Source: Euperipatoides rowelli
Lineage: Eukaryota > Onychophora > Udeonychophora > Euonychophora > Peripatopsidae
Reading direction: 5' to 3' (one strand)
DNA: 11,135 nt
Assembly (NCBI GenBank): GCA_003024985.2
Contig: PXIH01S0052786.1
Positions 1 through 7,162 of the stretch are shown here, in pieces. The notes under the pieces are model-generated. The model did not search any database. It saw nothing but the letters and a program-made list of their open reading frames with translations, and was not told the origin of the DNA. The position numbers were made by a program, and so were the translations under genes. The number at the start of each line of letters is the position of its first letter. Position 1 is the first letter of the stretch.

Positions 1-19
1 TAAAACCACTTATTTGGCT

Positions 20-89
20 TTATAGAGAAAGGATGTAAGATTTGAGCAAAAAAAAATTAAGTTTCTAACTCAACTAGAAAAAAATCTAT
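20..89 (+). repeat. Left terminal inverted repeat of the MITE
   Basis: About 70 bp whose reverse complement is found at 596-666. It starts ttatagagaaagg, contains an A9 run, and ends ctagaaaaaaatctat. Against the right arm I see one length change beside the A run and two or so substitutions. Confidence 0.9.
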
Positions 90-595
90 GGACGATTTTC
101 TATTTACATTCCTACCAGCATTGTACTGTATGAAGTGCAGACAGATAGGTAGCTAATGGCTAGCGTGCTTACAAATCTGTCTCGATCTAGCCTTGTTGAT
201 TGTGATCCAAATTTCATTGGATGTCTAAATAATATTTTCATGTCATATAACCTTTTAACTGTTGATTTACTATAACTGCATGCAGATATCTGTCATAGGT
301 CGACCCCACCCATTGACTCTTTTAAAAATGTCATACTAACTTAGCCTATTAAATATACGATTACAAAAAATTATACCAATATTTTTAACAATTTAAATGC
401 TTGAAAATGTTCATTAATAGGTACATTTTTGACTAATAGGGAAGTGTAAAAATATGACCTATTTGGTGTATAGAATGGAATTTTGAAAGGTTCATTTTTA
501 TGCCCTTGGGTGAGTAAGTGACGTTTTTCGCAATTCTTCTCAACAGTGTACGTAAATCAATAGATAAAAGTTCATATGACAATTAATTATACGGG

Positions 596-666
596 ATAGA
601 ATTTTTTCTAGTTGAGTTAGAAACTTGATTTTTTTTTTGCTCAAATCTTACATCCTTTCTCTATAA
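596..666 (-). repeat. Right terminal inverted repeat of the MITE
   Basis: Reverse-complement partner of 20-89. It contains a T10 run where the left arm has A9, and ends at the single unknown base 667. Confidence 0.9.
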
Positions 667-667
667 N
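667..667. other. Unknown base at the MITE end (assembly join)
   Basis: A single N directly follows the last base of the right inverted repeat. It is more likely a contig join or closed gap than a simple ambiguous call, because the other N in the window (1371) sits inside an exact duplication. Sequence to the left and right of 667 may therefore not be truly adjacent. Confidence 0.6.
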
Positions 668-1002
668 AATCAGGAGATTTTTAAAACTGCCGATCTTTAG
701 ACCCTACTTTTTACATATATTGTGTTCAGCGCCACGGTGGCCATCCCTGAATTAATTAGCATAGAAAAATGCTATTGACGGTTTAGCTAATTATACCCTC
801 TCTGGGATTCTTTAAAATTATTAATATTAAACAAATTTTAATGGGAAAAAAACTACAGGGATTTATTAAAGACATATTAAACTATTAAAAAAAAAGATAC
901 TTTTAAAAAATTTATTTTTAGTGATATGAGAGAAGAAAAAAACAATAAAATCACAACTTAGCATGTAGAGGCAATCTAAAAATAAATCATAAGGGCAATA
1001 TT
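668..1002. other. AT-rich spacer with a nested hairpin, no gene
   Basis: No coding trace was recognised on either strand. It holds a nested inverted repeat: outer arms taattagc (753-760) and gctaatta (786-793), with an inner agcat/atgct pair. It also holds gaggcaatct (968-977), which is matched in reverse complement at 1093-1102 inside the polymerase relic. A-rich runs precede the relic. Confidence 0.5.
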
Positions 1003-1140
1003 ATGGATAATGATGATTCGAATGATTTAGTTGATGATGATATTGTTCCTTATCAAGTTGAAATGGCATTCCAATGCCCTATTCAAACTTGGAGATTGCC
1101 TCATACTTCTCAAAATATAAAGATATCCCTATATTTTTGA
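1003..1140 (+). pseudogene. Short acidic reading frame just upstream of the polymerase relic
   Basis: An ATG at 1003 opens 45 codons to a TGA at 1138-1140. The start is strikingly acidic (MDNDDSNDLVDDD). It lies in a different frame from the recognisable N-terminal module that begins near 1107. It may be the original start region of the polymerase protein, joined to it by a lost or gained base between about 1074 and 1110, or it may be chance. I recognise no domain in it. Confidence 0.3.
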
Positions 1141-1355
1141 GAAGCACTAAACGTCACCTTGAGAACCATATTAGGCTTACACTAAATGAGCAAGGTACTC
1201 TCAAGGTGAATATACGTTTAGAGTGTATTTTTTTAAGAGGTGAGGACACTAAAACTTTTATTTTTGAAAGTAATAAAAATGTTCTAATAACTAAAGGGAT
1301 ATCCATTAGTGAGGTATCAGACTTTATTTGCAGCTATTTTAGGTTAGATAGATGA
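1074..1355 (+). pseudogene. N-terminal module of the polymerase relic
   Basis: The open frame gives 93 residues. The recognisable part starts near residue 12 and contains STKRHLENHI, LKVNIRLECIFL and a later F-I-F-E-S-N-K segment. This resembles the module that precedes the SSYIDL/NVKN block in the related full-length proteins, where it has no known catalytic role. The displayed start codon at 1074 is not meaningful, because the frame before it is degenerate. The frame ends at a TGA in a short gatagatgat repeat, a likely slippage site. The last third of this fragment lies inside the 95-bp duplicated block. Confidence 0.65.
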
Positions 1356-1466
1356 TTTAACCCATAAAGGNAAAATGTTCTAATAACTAAAGGGATATCC
1401 ATTAGTGAGGTATCAGACTTTATTTGCAGCTATTTTAGGTTAGATAGATGATTTAACCCATAAAGG
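1276..1466 (+). repeat. Exact 95-bp duplication around a single N
   Basis: Bases 1276-1370 and 1372-1466 are identical by eye, separated only by the N at 1371. The duplicate lies inside the polymerase relic and repeats part of its coding sequence, including the same stop. An exact head-to-tail copy split by one N in otherwise decayed DNA is the signature of two contig ends that overlap but were not merged, so it is probably an assembly artefact. A true tandem duplication is less likely. Confidence 0.9.
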
Positions 1467-1498
1467 TTCTGGCTTGGTTCTATTTATCTCATTTATAG

Positions 1499-2212
1499 AG
1501 CTGTCTCAATAGATTCGAAGCATTAACAGGTAGCTCTTACATTGATTTGACTCCATACATTAAAAAGAAAGAGGCATGTTTCAATGTTAAGAACTTAGGG
1601 AATCAAAAATGTTTTATGTGGAGAATTCTGGCTCACCTCCACCCAGTTGAAAAGGACCCACAACTCACTACAAAATATGATAATTTCATAGGTGAATTAA
1701 AATTTAACAACCTTGAGTTTCCAATAGCATTAACTGACATCCCAAAATTCGAAAGAATGAATGAGATATCAGTTAATGTTATTGGAGTGAATGAAGACAA
1801 TAAATTTTATCCTCTGTATATGAATACGGATGTCATCCACCCTAGGTCTGTGGATTTACTTTTTATTAAAGATGATAATGAGAATACTCATTACATTCTC
1901 ATTAAAAATTTAAGCAGGCTCTTGAGATCCCAAATGACTAAAAATGCTAATCATACTTTTATTTGCCGTAATTGTTTGGGGCATTATGGGAGGCAGGATT
2001 TATTGGATAAACATCAATTGTATTGTTTATTCCATAAAACTGCCCTCATAATGCTTTCAAGCAATGAAAATAATAAAAATAAAAATATTTATAACACCAT
2101 CATGAAATTTAAAGAATATGAAATTTGCCACGATGTACCTTTTGTCATCTATGCAGATTTCCTAACATTTTACATAAAAATCTTTTGCATATTACATAAA
2201 AAATATTTTTAG
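1499..2212 (+). pseudogene. Zinc finger and exonuclease-entry block of the polymerase relic
   Basis: This is the longest clean fragment, about 237 codons open from the TAG at 1496-1498 to the stop at 2210-2212. It begins just upstream of GSSYIDL. Counting from the TTG at 1547 as residue 1, it shows FNVKN (12-16), DIPKFE (64-69), SVNVIG (75-80), NLSRLLRSQ (121-129), then a CCHC zinc finger with Cys140, Cys143, His156 and Cys160, and VPFVIYADF (197-205). YADF is the start of exonuclease motif I. The family normally has Glu right after the Asp-Phe pair, but here Leu follows, so the catalytic acid is missing and the reading then runs out of homology. The block is joined to neighbours by frame changes near 1500 and 2175. 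Confidence 0.85.
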
Positions 2213-2498
2213 ATCTAAAAAAGAATATGAGAAGGATGATCCCACATTTGAAGAGAAACTTGTAGTGTTCAGGGGTGAGAATGCACATATGGAGTTTGTA
2301 AAAAATATCTATGCACAGGAAATAAATGAAACATATATGAGAAATATTGTAGATATACAGATGAGTGAAAAGGAAGAGGCTGAACATTTATTAGCTCTCC
2401 AGTGTAAATTAAGTGAACATGAATTCACAGTATTTAACTGGAAAGTTAAAGATCATTGTCATATATCTGTTATAAATATTATTTGTAGCCTAGGCTAA
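2175..2498 (+). pseudogene. Linker and truncated endonuclease-VII-like module of the polymerase relic
   Basis: The open frame continues the protein after a frame change. It shows FRGENAHMEFVKN (from 2268), SEKEEAEHLL, then a position where the family has a Cys-x-x-Cys pair, and DHCH at 2451-2462. In relatives DHCH opens an HNH/endonuclease-VII-like zinc module, continuing into a TGKYRGAAH-like stretch. Here the second Cys of the pair is Ser and the homology stops right after DHCHIS, at about 2470. The last dozen codons to the TAG at 2489-2491 or the stop at 2496-2498 are not homologous. The GTG at 2265 is not a real start. Confidence 0.75.
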
Positions 2499-3242
2499 AT
2501 AATTAATGTAATGTGCCTTGGGTTTAATCTGATTAGGCTATTGCATATGATTAGAAATAGGATCTTTAATATGGCTAGCAACTTCGGTTACGGCTGGTTC
2601 ATAGGTAGCTGGTAAGGAAAATAACATTAAGAAGTGAAATGTTCTGTACAGGGATTAGTTCATAAGCCAACAACGACACTTACAAGGCCATTGTGGTAAA
2701 GTTTATAAACAATTCTAGTAAAGGATACCGGGCGTTATGTCGCAATCCGTCGTTGACAATTCTTCACAGCTGCTTGCAGGTTTTCCGTTAGGCTGGTTCC
2801 GGGCTGCTTCAGCACATCTACGTATGTTCCGTTTGTGTGGTCGCTTACAGAGTACTCTGAAAGAAGGATAAATTAGAACAGTACGGTATGAAATTAATTA
2901 TACGGCATTCGGAAAGGGTCGTTAGTTGGCCCTGATATATGAGTGGATCCAGTTTGGTCTTTGGATCAAATGTCTGTATCATATTATTTCACGTTCATCA
3001 TTTACTACAATCGTTCTATCGTAGTGGTGGCGCCATTGAGAGCTTGTATAATTGTTTTACTTTTACCCTTTACTGAGCGGGTTTATTTATTTCTAACTTC
3101 ACTTGTAATAGGCTCAGTTTGATTTGGCTATTGTCTGTCTTTTATTTTATGTTATCCTATTCTTTATTGCTTCCTCTACTCTTACTCTTTGACATCCCTT
3201 CTCTTCCTTCTGTCTGTTCCTACAGTATTGCTATTTAACTCT

Positions 3243-3278
3243 ATGGTTGTTTAGATGGTTATTTAAATGGTTGTTTAG
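3243..3278 (+). repeat. Three 12-bp tandem units
   Basis: The unit atggttgtttag is repeated three times head to tail (3243-3254, 3255-3266, 3267-3278). The outer two are identical and the middle one has two g-to-a changes. A small minisatellite with no evident function. Confidence 0.85.
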
Positions 3279-3363
3279 CTTATTACACCGGGAATTTATT
3301 AAGCTTATCAATAAATATAAAAATAGTCAGATGAGATGACTAAACTGTTAGTGCTGGACCATC

Positions 3364-3381
3364 AAATCGAGTATTCGATTT
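3364..3381. repeat. Perfect 7-bp palindrome, part of an AATCGA/TCGATT cluster
   Basis: The arms aaatcga and tcgattt flank gtat. Two further TCGATT or ATCGAT sites lie at about 3409-3414 and 3430-3436. The cluster stands out in DNA where CG is otherwise scarce. It may be a transposon subterminal region or a binding-site cluster; nothing identifies it. Confidence 0.5.
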
Positions 3382-3492
3382 ACTCAATTAAAGTATAGCT
3401 GAGTACACTCGATTGTCATTATACAACTAAATCGATTATTCCATTGTAAAAGCAGCAGGTATTTAATTTGTTGCTTTTTGCCCTAAACTCCT

Positions 3493-3526
3493 AATAAAAT
3501 AATCGTATTGTAAAAAAAAAAAAAAA
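3493..3526 (+). other. Polyadenylation signal followed by poly(A) tract
   Basis: AATAAA at 3493-3498 is followed 13 bases later by A15 at 3512-3526, then agtataagtataagtatt. This is what a reverse-transcribed, polyadenylated RNA end looks like, and it supports the idea that the preceding stretch is a retroposed insertion. Another AATAAA lies at 3310-3315. In AT-rich DNA both could be chance. Confidence 0.4.
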
Positions 3527-3700
3527 GTATAAGTATAAGTATTGAAAATTTATTAGTCATAATTTTATTTTAATTTTCTTTTGAAATAAGTGAGTTTAGC
3601 CTAAACACTAAAAGTAACACTTATTTTAGCCATTTAATATTTGATAAAGTTAAACCTTATCACTCTTTCTTTTAAAAGTCCACATTTAATCTCTCTTCTT
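3527..3700. other. AT-rich non-coding DNA
   Basis: Nothing recognised here apart from the agtata iteration just after the poly(A) tract. Confidence 0.5.
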
Positions 3701-3955
3701 ATAGTTTCTCAAATAATCACCATGAATTCATTAATCATAAATCATATTCTTAATAATCAGAATCTTTATTTTTTTAAATGCGCAGGCTTGTTGGTAGTCA
3801 TTTAAAAGGAAGATCTTGTTTATCACTTTTTTCGAGATCACCATAATTAATCAGAAATCAAATTCTTAAAGATTGGAACCTTTTTTTTTTTTTCAAATGC
3901 TCAATTGGTATTCAGCTAATTGTTTCTCAAAGTTTTCGAGATTATCACCATGAAA
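3701..3955 (+). repeat. Decayed tandem repeat, unit about 105-122 bp, up to three copies
   Basis: The order of landmarks recurs: a tttctca or ttcgaga phrase, then atcaccat, then aatca...tcttaa...attg/cag, a T-rich run, and caaatgc or aaatgcgc. The atcaccat core appears near 3715, 3836 and 3944. The third copy is cut short after the core. The copies have diverged a great deal, so this is old satellite-like DNA or an internal repeat of an unknown element. Confidence 0.5.
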
Positions 3956-4620
3956 CTATTTTACTAAAAAATGTACATAATAATAGACAATTTAAGAAAT
4001 TTTTATTTCAATATTACAACTGTTCTAACAATAATTTAGTAATCAAATTATTTTTATTAAAATCAGCTCAATTTTTTTACTGTACATCAGTCTATACAAG
4101 AGTAGGCTGTAATCAATTCAACTGAGGAAATGCCAACTGGCTAATCTTGCAAAGACATACTGAATATACTGGAAGTCGGACTCCAGGTACGTTAGGTAAA
4201 TTAACAAAACAAAAAAAAACTATATAAGCTACTCTGGACCAAAATAAACTTTCTTTACCCCAGAAAAAATTTTTTAGTGTAGGTCTAACAAAACCTTCCC
4301 AATTATGTATTACCGGTAGTAGTGAAAATATCCTAATTTGGATTTTTTTTAATATAGTGTAACTTATTTATGCCAGAATATAATTAGTAGTTAGATGTTT
4401 AGGCTGTTATAATAAAATGAAATTAAAAATAAAAATGTATATAATAAAAGTAGAATGAATTTTAATTTAGAGAAAAAAATTATTTATGTAAAATTGATTA
4501 ATTTAAACCAGATTAAGCTGCATAGCCTTATTTTTGTATATAATGTTTTAGATTTAATGCTATTGAAAGAAAAAAATGTAAGAAAGGTTGTCTAAGAATA
4601 TAAAATTTTATGAATTAGAC
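3956..4620. other. AT-rich non-coding DNA, nothing recognised
   Basis: Frequent stops in all six frames, homopolymer runs and no repeat structure that I could confirm. The middle (about 4080-4310) is a little less AT-rich but matches nothing I know. Confidence 0.5.
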
Positions 4621-4657
4621 AATATTGTATTTATTTTCCTTTAAAAAATACAATATT
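4621..4657. repeat. 12-bp perfect hairpin
   Basis: The arms aatattgtattt (4621-4632) and aaatacaatatt (4646-4657) are exact reverse complements with a 13-nt loop. An all but AT-only stem such as this could be chance in AT-rich DNA, although 12 bp without a mismatch is longer than most here. Confidence 0.75.
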
Positions 4658-5418
4658 TGTACATCTTCATAATGTAATATTGATTTTTTTTTTCAAATGT
4701 TTTTTTTATTATTTGTAAATAAATAGATTTTTTATATAAAAAAATTTGTATTAATTGTTTTTTTTTTCCTTTTTTATTGAAGAAATAAACATTCAATGAA
4801 TTGAAGCATAAAGTAATAAAAATCTTCATATTGAACAAGTATCTAAGGTTTGCAAATTAACCTGCCATGGAAAGGGACCAAGTTATTTTGTGAATAACTA
4901 GTACAGTTAAATTAAATGAAAGCTTTTAAAAGTAACAAATTTTTGTTCTTGGCTGATTATAAAAAAAAAAAAAATGGTATGTGAAATTGCTATAAAGATG
5001 CTCATTTTTTTTTGCCATTATTAGTGAGATGCTAGGATTTGGGGTGAGGATGGGGAAATTAAATTTTATCCATTACCCATCCTACAGCCCATTTATGTGA
5101 GTCAATTCCAAACATCAACTAGTTATAAATTCATTACATTCCTATACTATACCTCCATGCTACAGTATGTTTACCTAATCTATACTAGTCACTTTTCCTA
5201 AATCATCAATTTAGTTTAGTTTATCAATTGGATCATTAAATTTCAGTATATTGTGTTTAATGTTTGGACCATTCCATGATTTTTATTAGGAAACTATTAA
5301 GATTTGATCATTTTATCCTTGTTGCATCCAATAACCATTTTTGCCACTCAACTTTCTAAAAATAAGTAATATTATTTTAAAAAAATTACATTCAGCAATG
5401 TTTCTGACACTAAAGAAT
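4658..5418. other. AT-rich non-coding DNA, nothing recognised
   Basis: Homopolymer A and T runs dominate (for example 4681-4760 and 4961-4975). The open frames here are low-complexity (Lys, Asn, Phe, Ile) and look accidental. Confidence 0.5.
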
Positions 5419-5446
5419 ACTCCATAATGTTCTGACATTGTGGAGT
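5419..5446. repeat. 11-bp stem-loop
   Basis: The arms actccataatg (5419-5429) and cattgtggagt (5436-5446) pair over 11 positions, with one t:g pair and a 6-nt loop. In RNA that pair is a wobble, so the stem would hold. Isolated in non-coding DNA; no family recognised. Confidence 0.65.
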
Positions 5447-5910
5447 GCCCTTGATAAAATTTTAATAAGATTATAATTATTTAAAAATCCACACGACAAT
5501 TATTAGCAATAGAGATTATAACTTCCACTCTGTCATTCATTGTAACTGTTATTGGTTTAAAATTAAAAATTACTAATTATTTTATAAAAAGCTCCTATTA
5601 CCCTTCATTTAATAAATCTTAGATACCATGGATTACATTTTTAAGTAGATGAAGTGATATATTGTTAATTAAGACTTACTTTCCTTAGACTTCTTATGAA
5701 GTAAATCTTAAATCTTATGATTTTGAGGTACCGTAAGGAAAATTCCTTCGGTTGATGAAAAAATATTAATTCTTATTTCATAAAACATGCCTTAATGTTG
5801 CATTTTCTGAAACCCGTTCTGAGTTACATATTGCCAAATCTGTTTCTACTGTATTCAATGGGGTCTAACTTCAGTCTTTGTTCAAATTTAAAACAGGACA
5901 GCAATGACGG
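5447..5910. other. Non-coding DNA with a short hairpin
   Basis: No gene recognised. The one structure is accgtaaggaa/ttccttcggt at 5730-5752, a 10-bp stem with a single-base bulge and a 2-nt loop. A loop so short is poor for RNA, so a DNA palindrome is the simpler reading. Confidence 0.5.
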
Positions 5911-6023
5911 AACTTTGTTGCTCAGGGCCTGTAAGTATAAATTGTGTTGGAAGCCCTCTAAGCCGCAAACAAAGTTTTGCCTTTAGACCTTGAGCAACAA
6001 ACTTTGTTGGAGGTCCTCGAAGC
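5911..6023. repeat. Compound direct and inverted repeat
   Basis: Two relations overlap. Arms 5911-5930 (aactttgttgctcagggcct) and 5985-6004 are reverse complements at 17 of 20 positions across a 54-nt loop. Bases 5939-5963 and 5999-6023 are direct repeats at 20 of 25 positions with a 60-bp period, sharing gttgga and the ctc-aagc end. The stretch is also less AT-rich than its surroundings. It may be the edge of an unknown small element or a rearranged duplication. No coding role could be supported. Confidence 0.6.
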
Positions 6024-6029
6024 TAATAT

Positions 6030-7160
6030 GCAACATGTTGTATATATATAAATTTGCAAATTTTAAAGTCTATTATGAATTAGATTTTGTTTACATATGC
6101 GTATTAACAATAAGTGCAAGGCAGTCCAATAGTTTCATATTTACGTTTACGGTCTCCTTTTTTTTTTCAGAAAAATTTGAACTCTTAGTGCGGTCTAGGC
6201 TACCATTTTTTTTTGTTTGCAGTTTGGCTTATAAACTTAATTCAAAAATTAGAATAATAAATAATGAGATATAACTTATCTAACCACTATTGAATAAAAA
6301 AGAAAATTGATTATTTGTTTGTTAAATTTGGGGCCCATAATTATGCAATGCTTCCTTTGCTTCCCCTAAATTCTACCCCTACAGGACCGATAAGAATATT
6401 ATGTTTGGTTTATATTTTTCCTTAGTAAAACCAAAGGTTATCTTTTTGAAATTTTACAAATGGTCATAAAAAATTTTCTTAAAAATTTATGCAATTTTAA
6501 CAAGCATTTAAACTTCATCATTTATTTGTGCATCAATGATTTGTTAGATATAGAACTTACATATTTCTTAGTAAAGCAATAACAATGAATTATTTATTTA
6601 GTCCTTTTTATACTTCATTAAGATAATTTAGGCAGTTGAATTGGTATGGGATTAACCACTCAAGGTGAATTACTCAACTACTTACAATGTCAGATTATTT
6701 GGTTATCATTGACAGTTTGCCTAACAACAGTTTACAGAAATAGGTTTTGGACAGCTTCTTCCTTTCTCAGTATTCCAGTTTGTTTTTCCACAATAGGAAT
6801 TGTATCAAACATACTGACATTATTTATTAAAAAAAAAAAAACCTATCCACTCAACCCATTTAAAGGGGAGTAAACCCTAAAACTAAAATCTAATAAGTTA
6901 TTACAAATAATCTATTAAAATTAAAATAAATAAATTATTACAAGAAATTTGTTATAATTTGCCATATTTCTATTAATATATTCGGGATTATTAGCAAAGG
7001 TACCATTTTTAGTAGCATGCTAGAAGACCTTTCACTCCCTGTCTTACTTATGGCAATCTGAAATTTTAGTCACCATAGAATTACTCTCTTTGGAGAAAAA
7101 AAATCAACAAAATAAAATTGATTCAGCCTTATTCTTTGTTAAAAAAATTCAAATATATAC
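6030..7160. other. AT-rich non-coding DNA between element fragments
   Basis: No convincing coding trace. It holds an A13 run at 6829-6841 and a pyrimidine-rich run ending in CAG at about 6348-6384. Open frames around 6000-6270 and 6650-6870 have no recognisable domain and low-complexity composition. An LTR belonging to the retrotransposon to the right would be expected in this area, but no second copy exists in the window to define it. Confidence 0.5.
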
Positions 7161-7162
7161 AT

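Larger units (their letters stand above)
20..666. mobile_element. Non-autonomous DNA transposon (MITE-like), 647 bp
   Basis: The stretch begins and ends with long, nearly perfect inverted repeats of about 70 bp, and nothing between them codes for protein. That is the layout of a miniature inverted-repeat transposable element, which is moved by a transposase supplied from elsewhere. The outermost bases read ttatagagaaagg on the left and ccttTctctataa on the right. A TA dinucleotide on each side (21-22 and 664-665) could be a TA target duplication of the Tc1/mariner kind, but the ends are themselves palindromic and the right flank is an N, so the exact boundary and superfamily cannot be fixed. 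The close match between the arms suggests fairly recent activity. Seen: the inverted repeats. Inferred: transposition. Confidence 0.85.
1003..2474 (+). pseudogene. Broken family-B DNA polymerase of Polinton/adintovirus-like type, N-terminal part
   Basis: Fragments in different frames line up in order with the front half of a large multi-copy DNA polymerase protein known from insects, Hydra and other animals, where it belongs to mobile or virus-like elements with protein-primed family-B polymerases. In order: an N-terminal module (about 1107-1352), a short linking piece (1447-1509), a block with FNVKN, HPV and DIPKFE followed by a CCHC zinc finger and YADF (1499-2209), and a piece ending in DHCH (2175-2474). 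At least three frame changes, several stops and a one-N duplication break it. The polymerase palm motifs are absent, since the match ends before them. Seen: motif order and breaks. Known: family features recalled from memory. Inferred: a dead copy of a mobile element. A host gene is unlikely. Confidence 0.85.
2476..3511. other. Unidentified less AT-rich stretch, candidate insertion into or next to the polymerase relic
   Basis: Composition changes right where the polymerase homology ends: CG dinucleotides and mixed sequence replace AT-rich DNA (for example 2580-2860), and no open frame of note is found on either strand. A pyrimidine-rich run leading to CAG (3195-3225) resembles a splice acceptor. 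The stretch ends in AATAAA signals and a poly(A) tract (3493-3526). It could be a retroposed transcript, the 3' end of a LINE-like element or a SINE. I cannot name a family and I see no convincing target duplication. The phrase ggctggttc occurs twice (near 2592 and 2791). Confidence 0.35.

Noticed and set aside
2145-2387. Minus-strand open frame of 80 codons
   Set aside because: Shadow of the plus-strand polymerase relic; Phe/Ile/Leu-rich and without motifs.
578-2905. Shared phrase aattaattatacgg near 583 (in the MITE) and near 2892
   Set aside because: Only about 14 bases and not extended on either side; likely coincidence in AT-rich DNA.
4641-4838. Minus-strand open frame of 65 codons
   Set aside because: Low-complexity Lys/Ile/Phe/Asn product of T-rich runs, no motif; accidental.
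5795-6274. Two consecutive plus-strand open frames
   Set aside because: No recognisable domain. The first overlaps the compound repeat and the second is AT-driven. The minus strand here has an open stretch of about 47 codons that also matches nothing I know.
6340-6430. Splice-acceptor-like pyrimidine tract with CAG and a short open frame after it
   Set aside because: No matching donor or recognisable exon. Such tracts are common in AT-rich DNA.
6751-6768. Purine-rich run on the minus strand followed by TGT, resembling a polypurine tract and LTR start
   Set aside because: It is on the right strand and side of the Ty3/gypsy relic, but no second LTR copy exists in the window and the spacing from integrase is filled with unrelated-looking DNA, so it cannot be supported.
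6646-6873. Plus-strand open frame with a hydrophobic middle and a Lys run
   Set aside because: The hydrophobicity follows from T-rich codons and the Lys run is the A13 tract. No start context or family.
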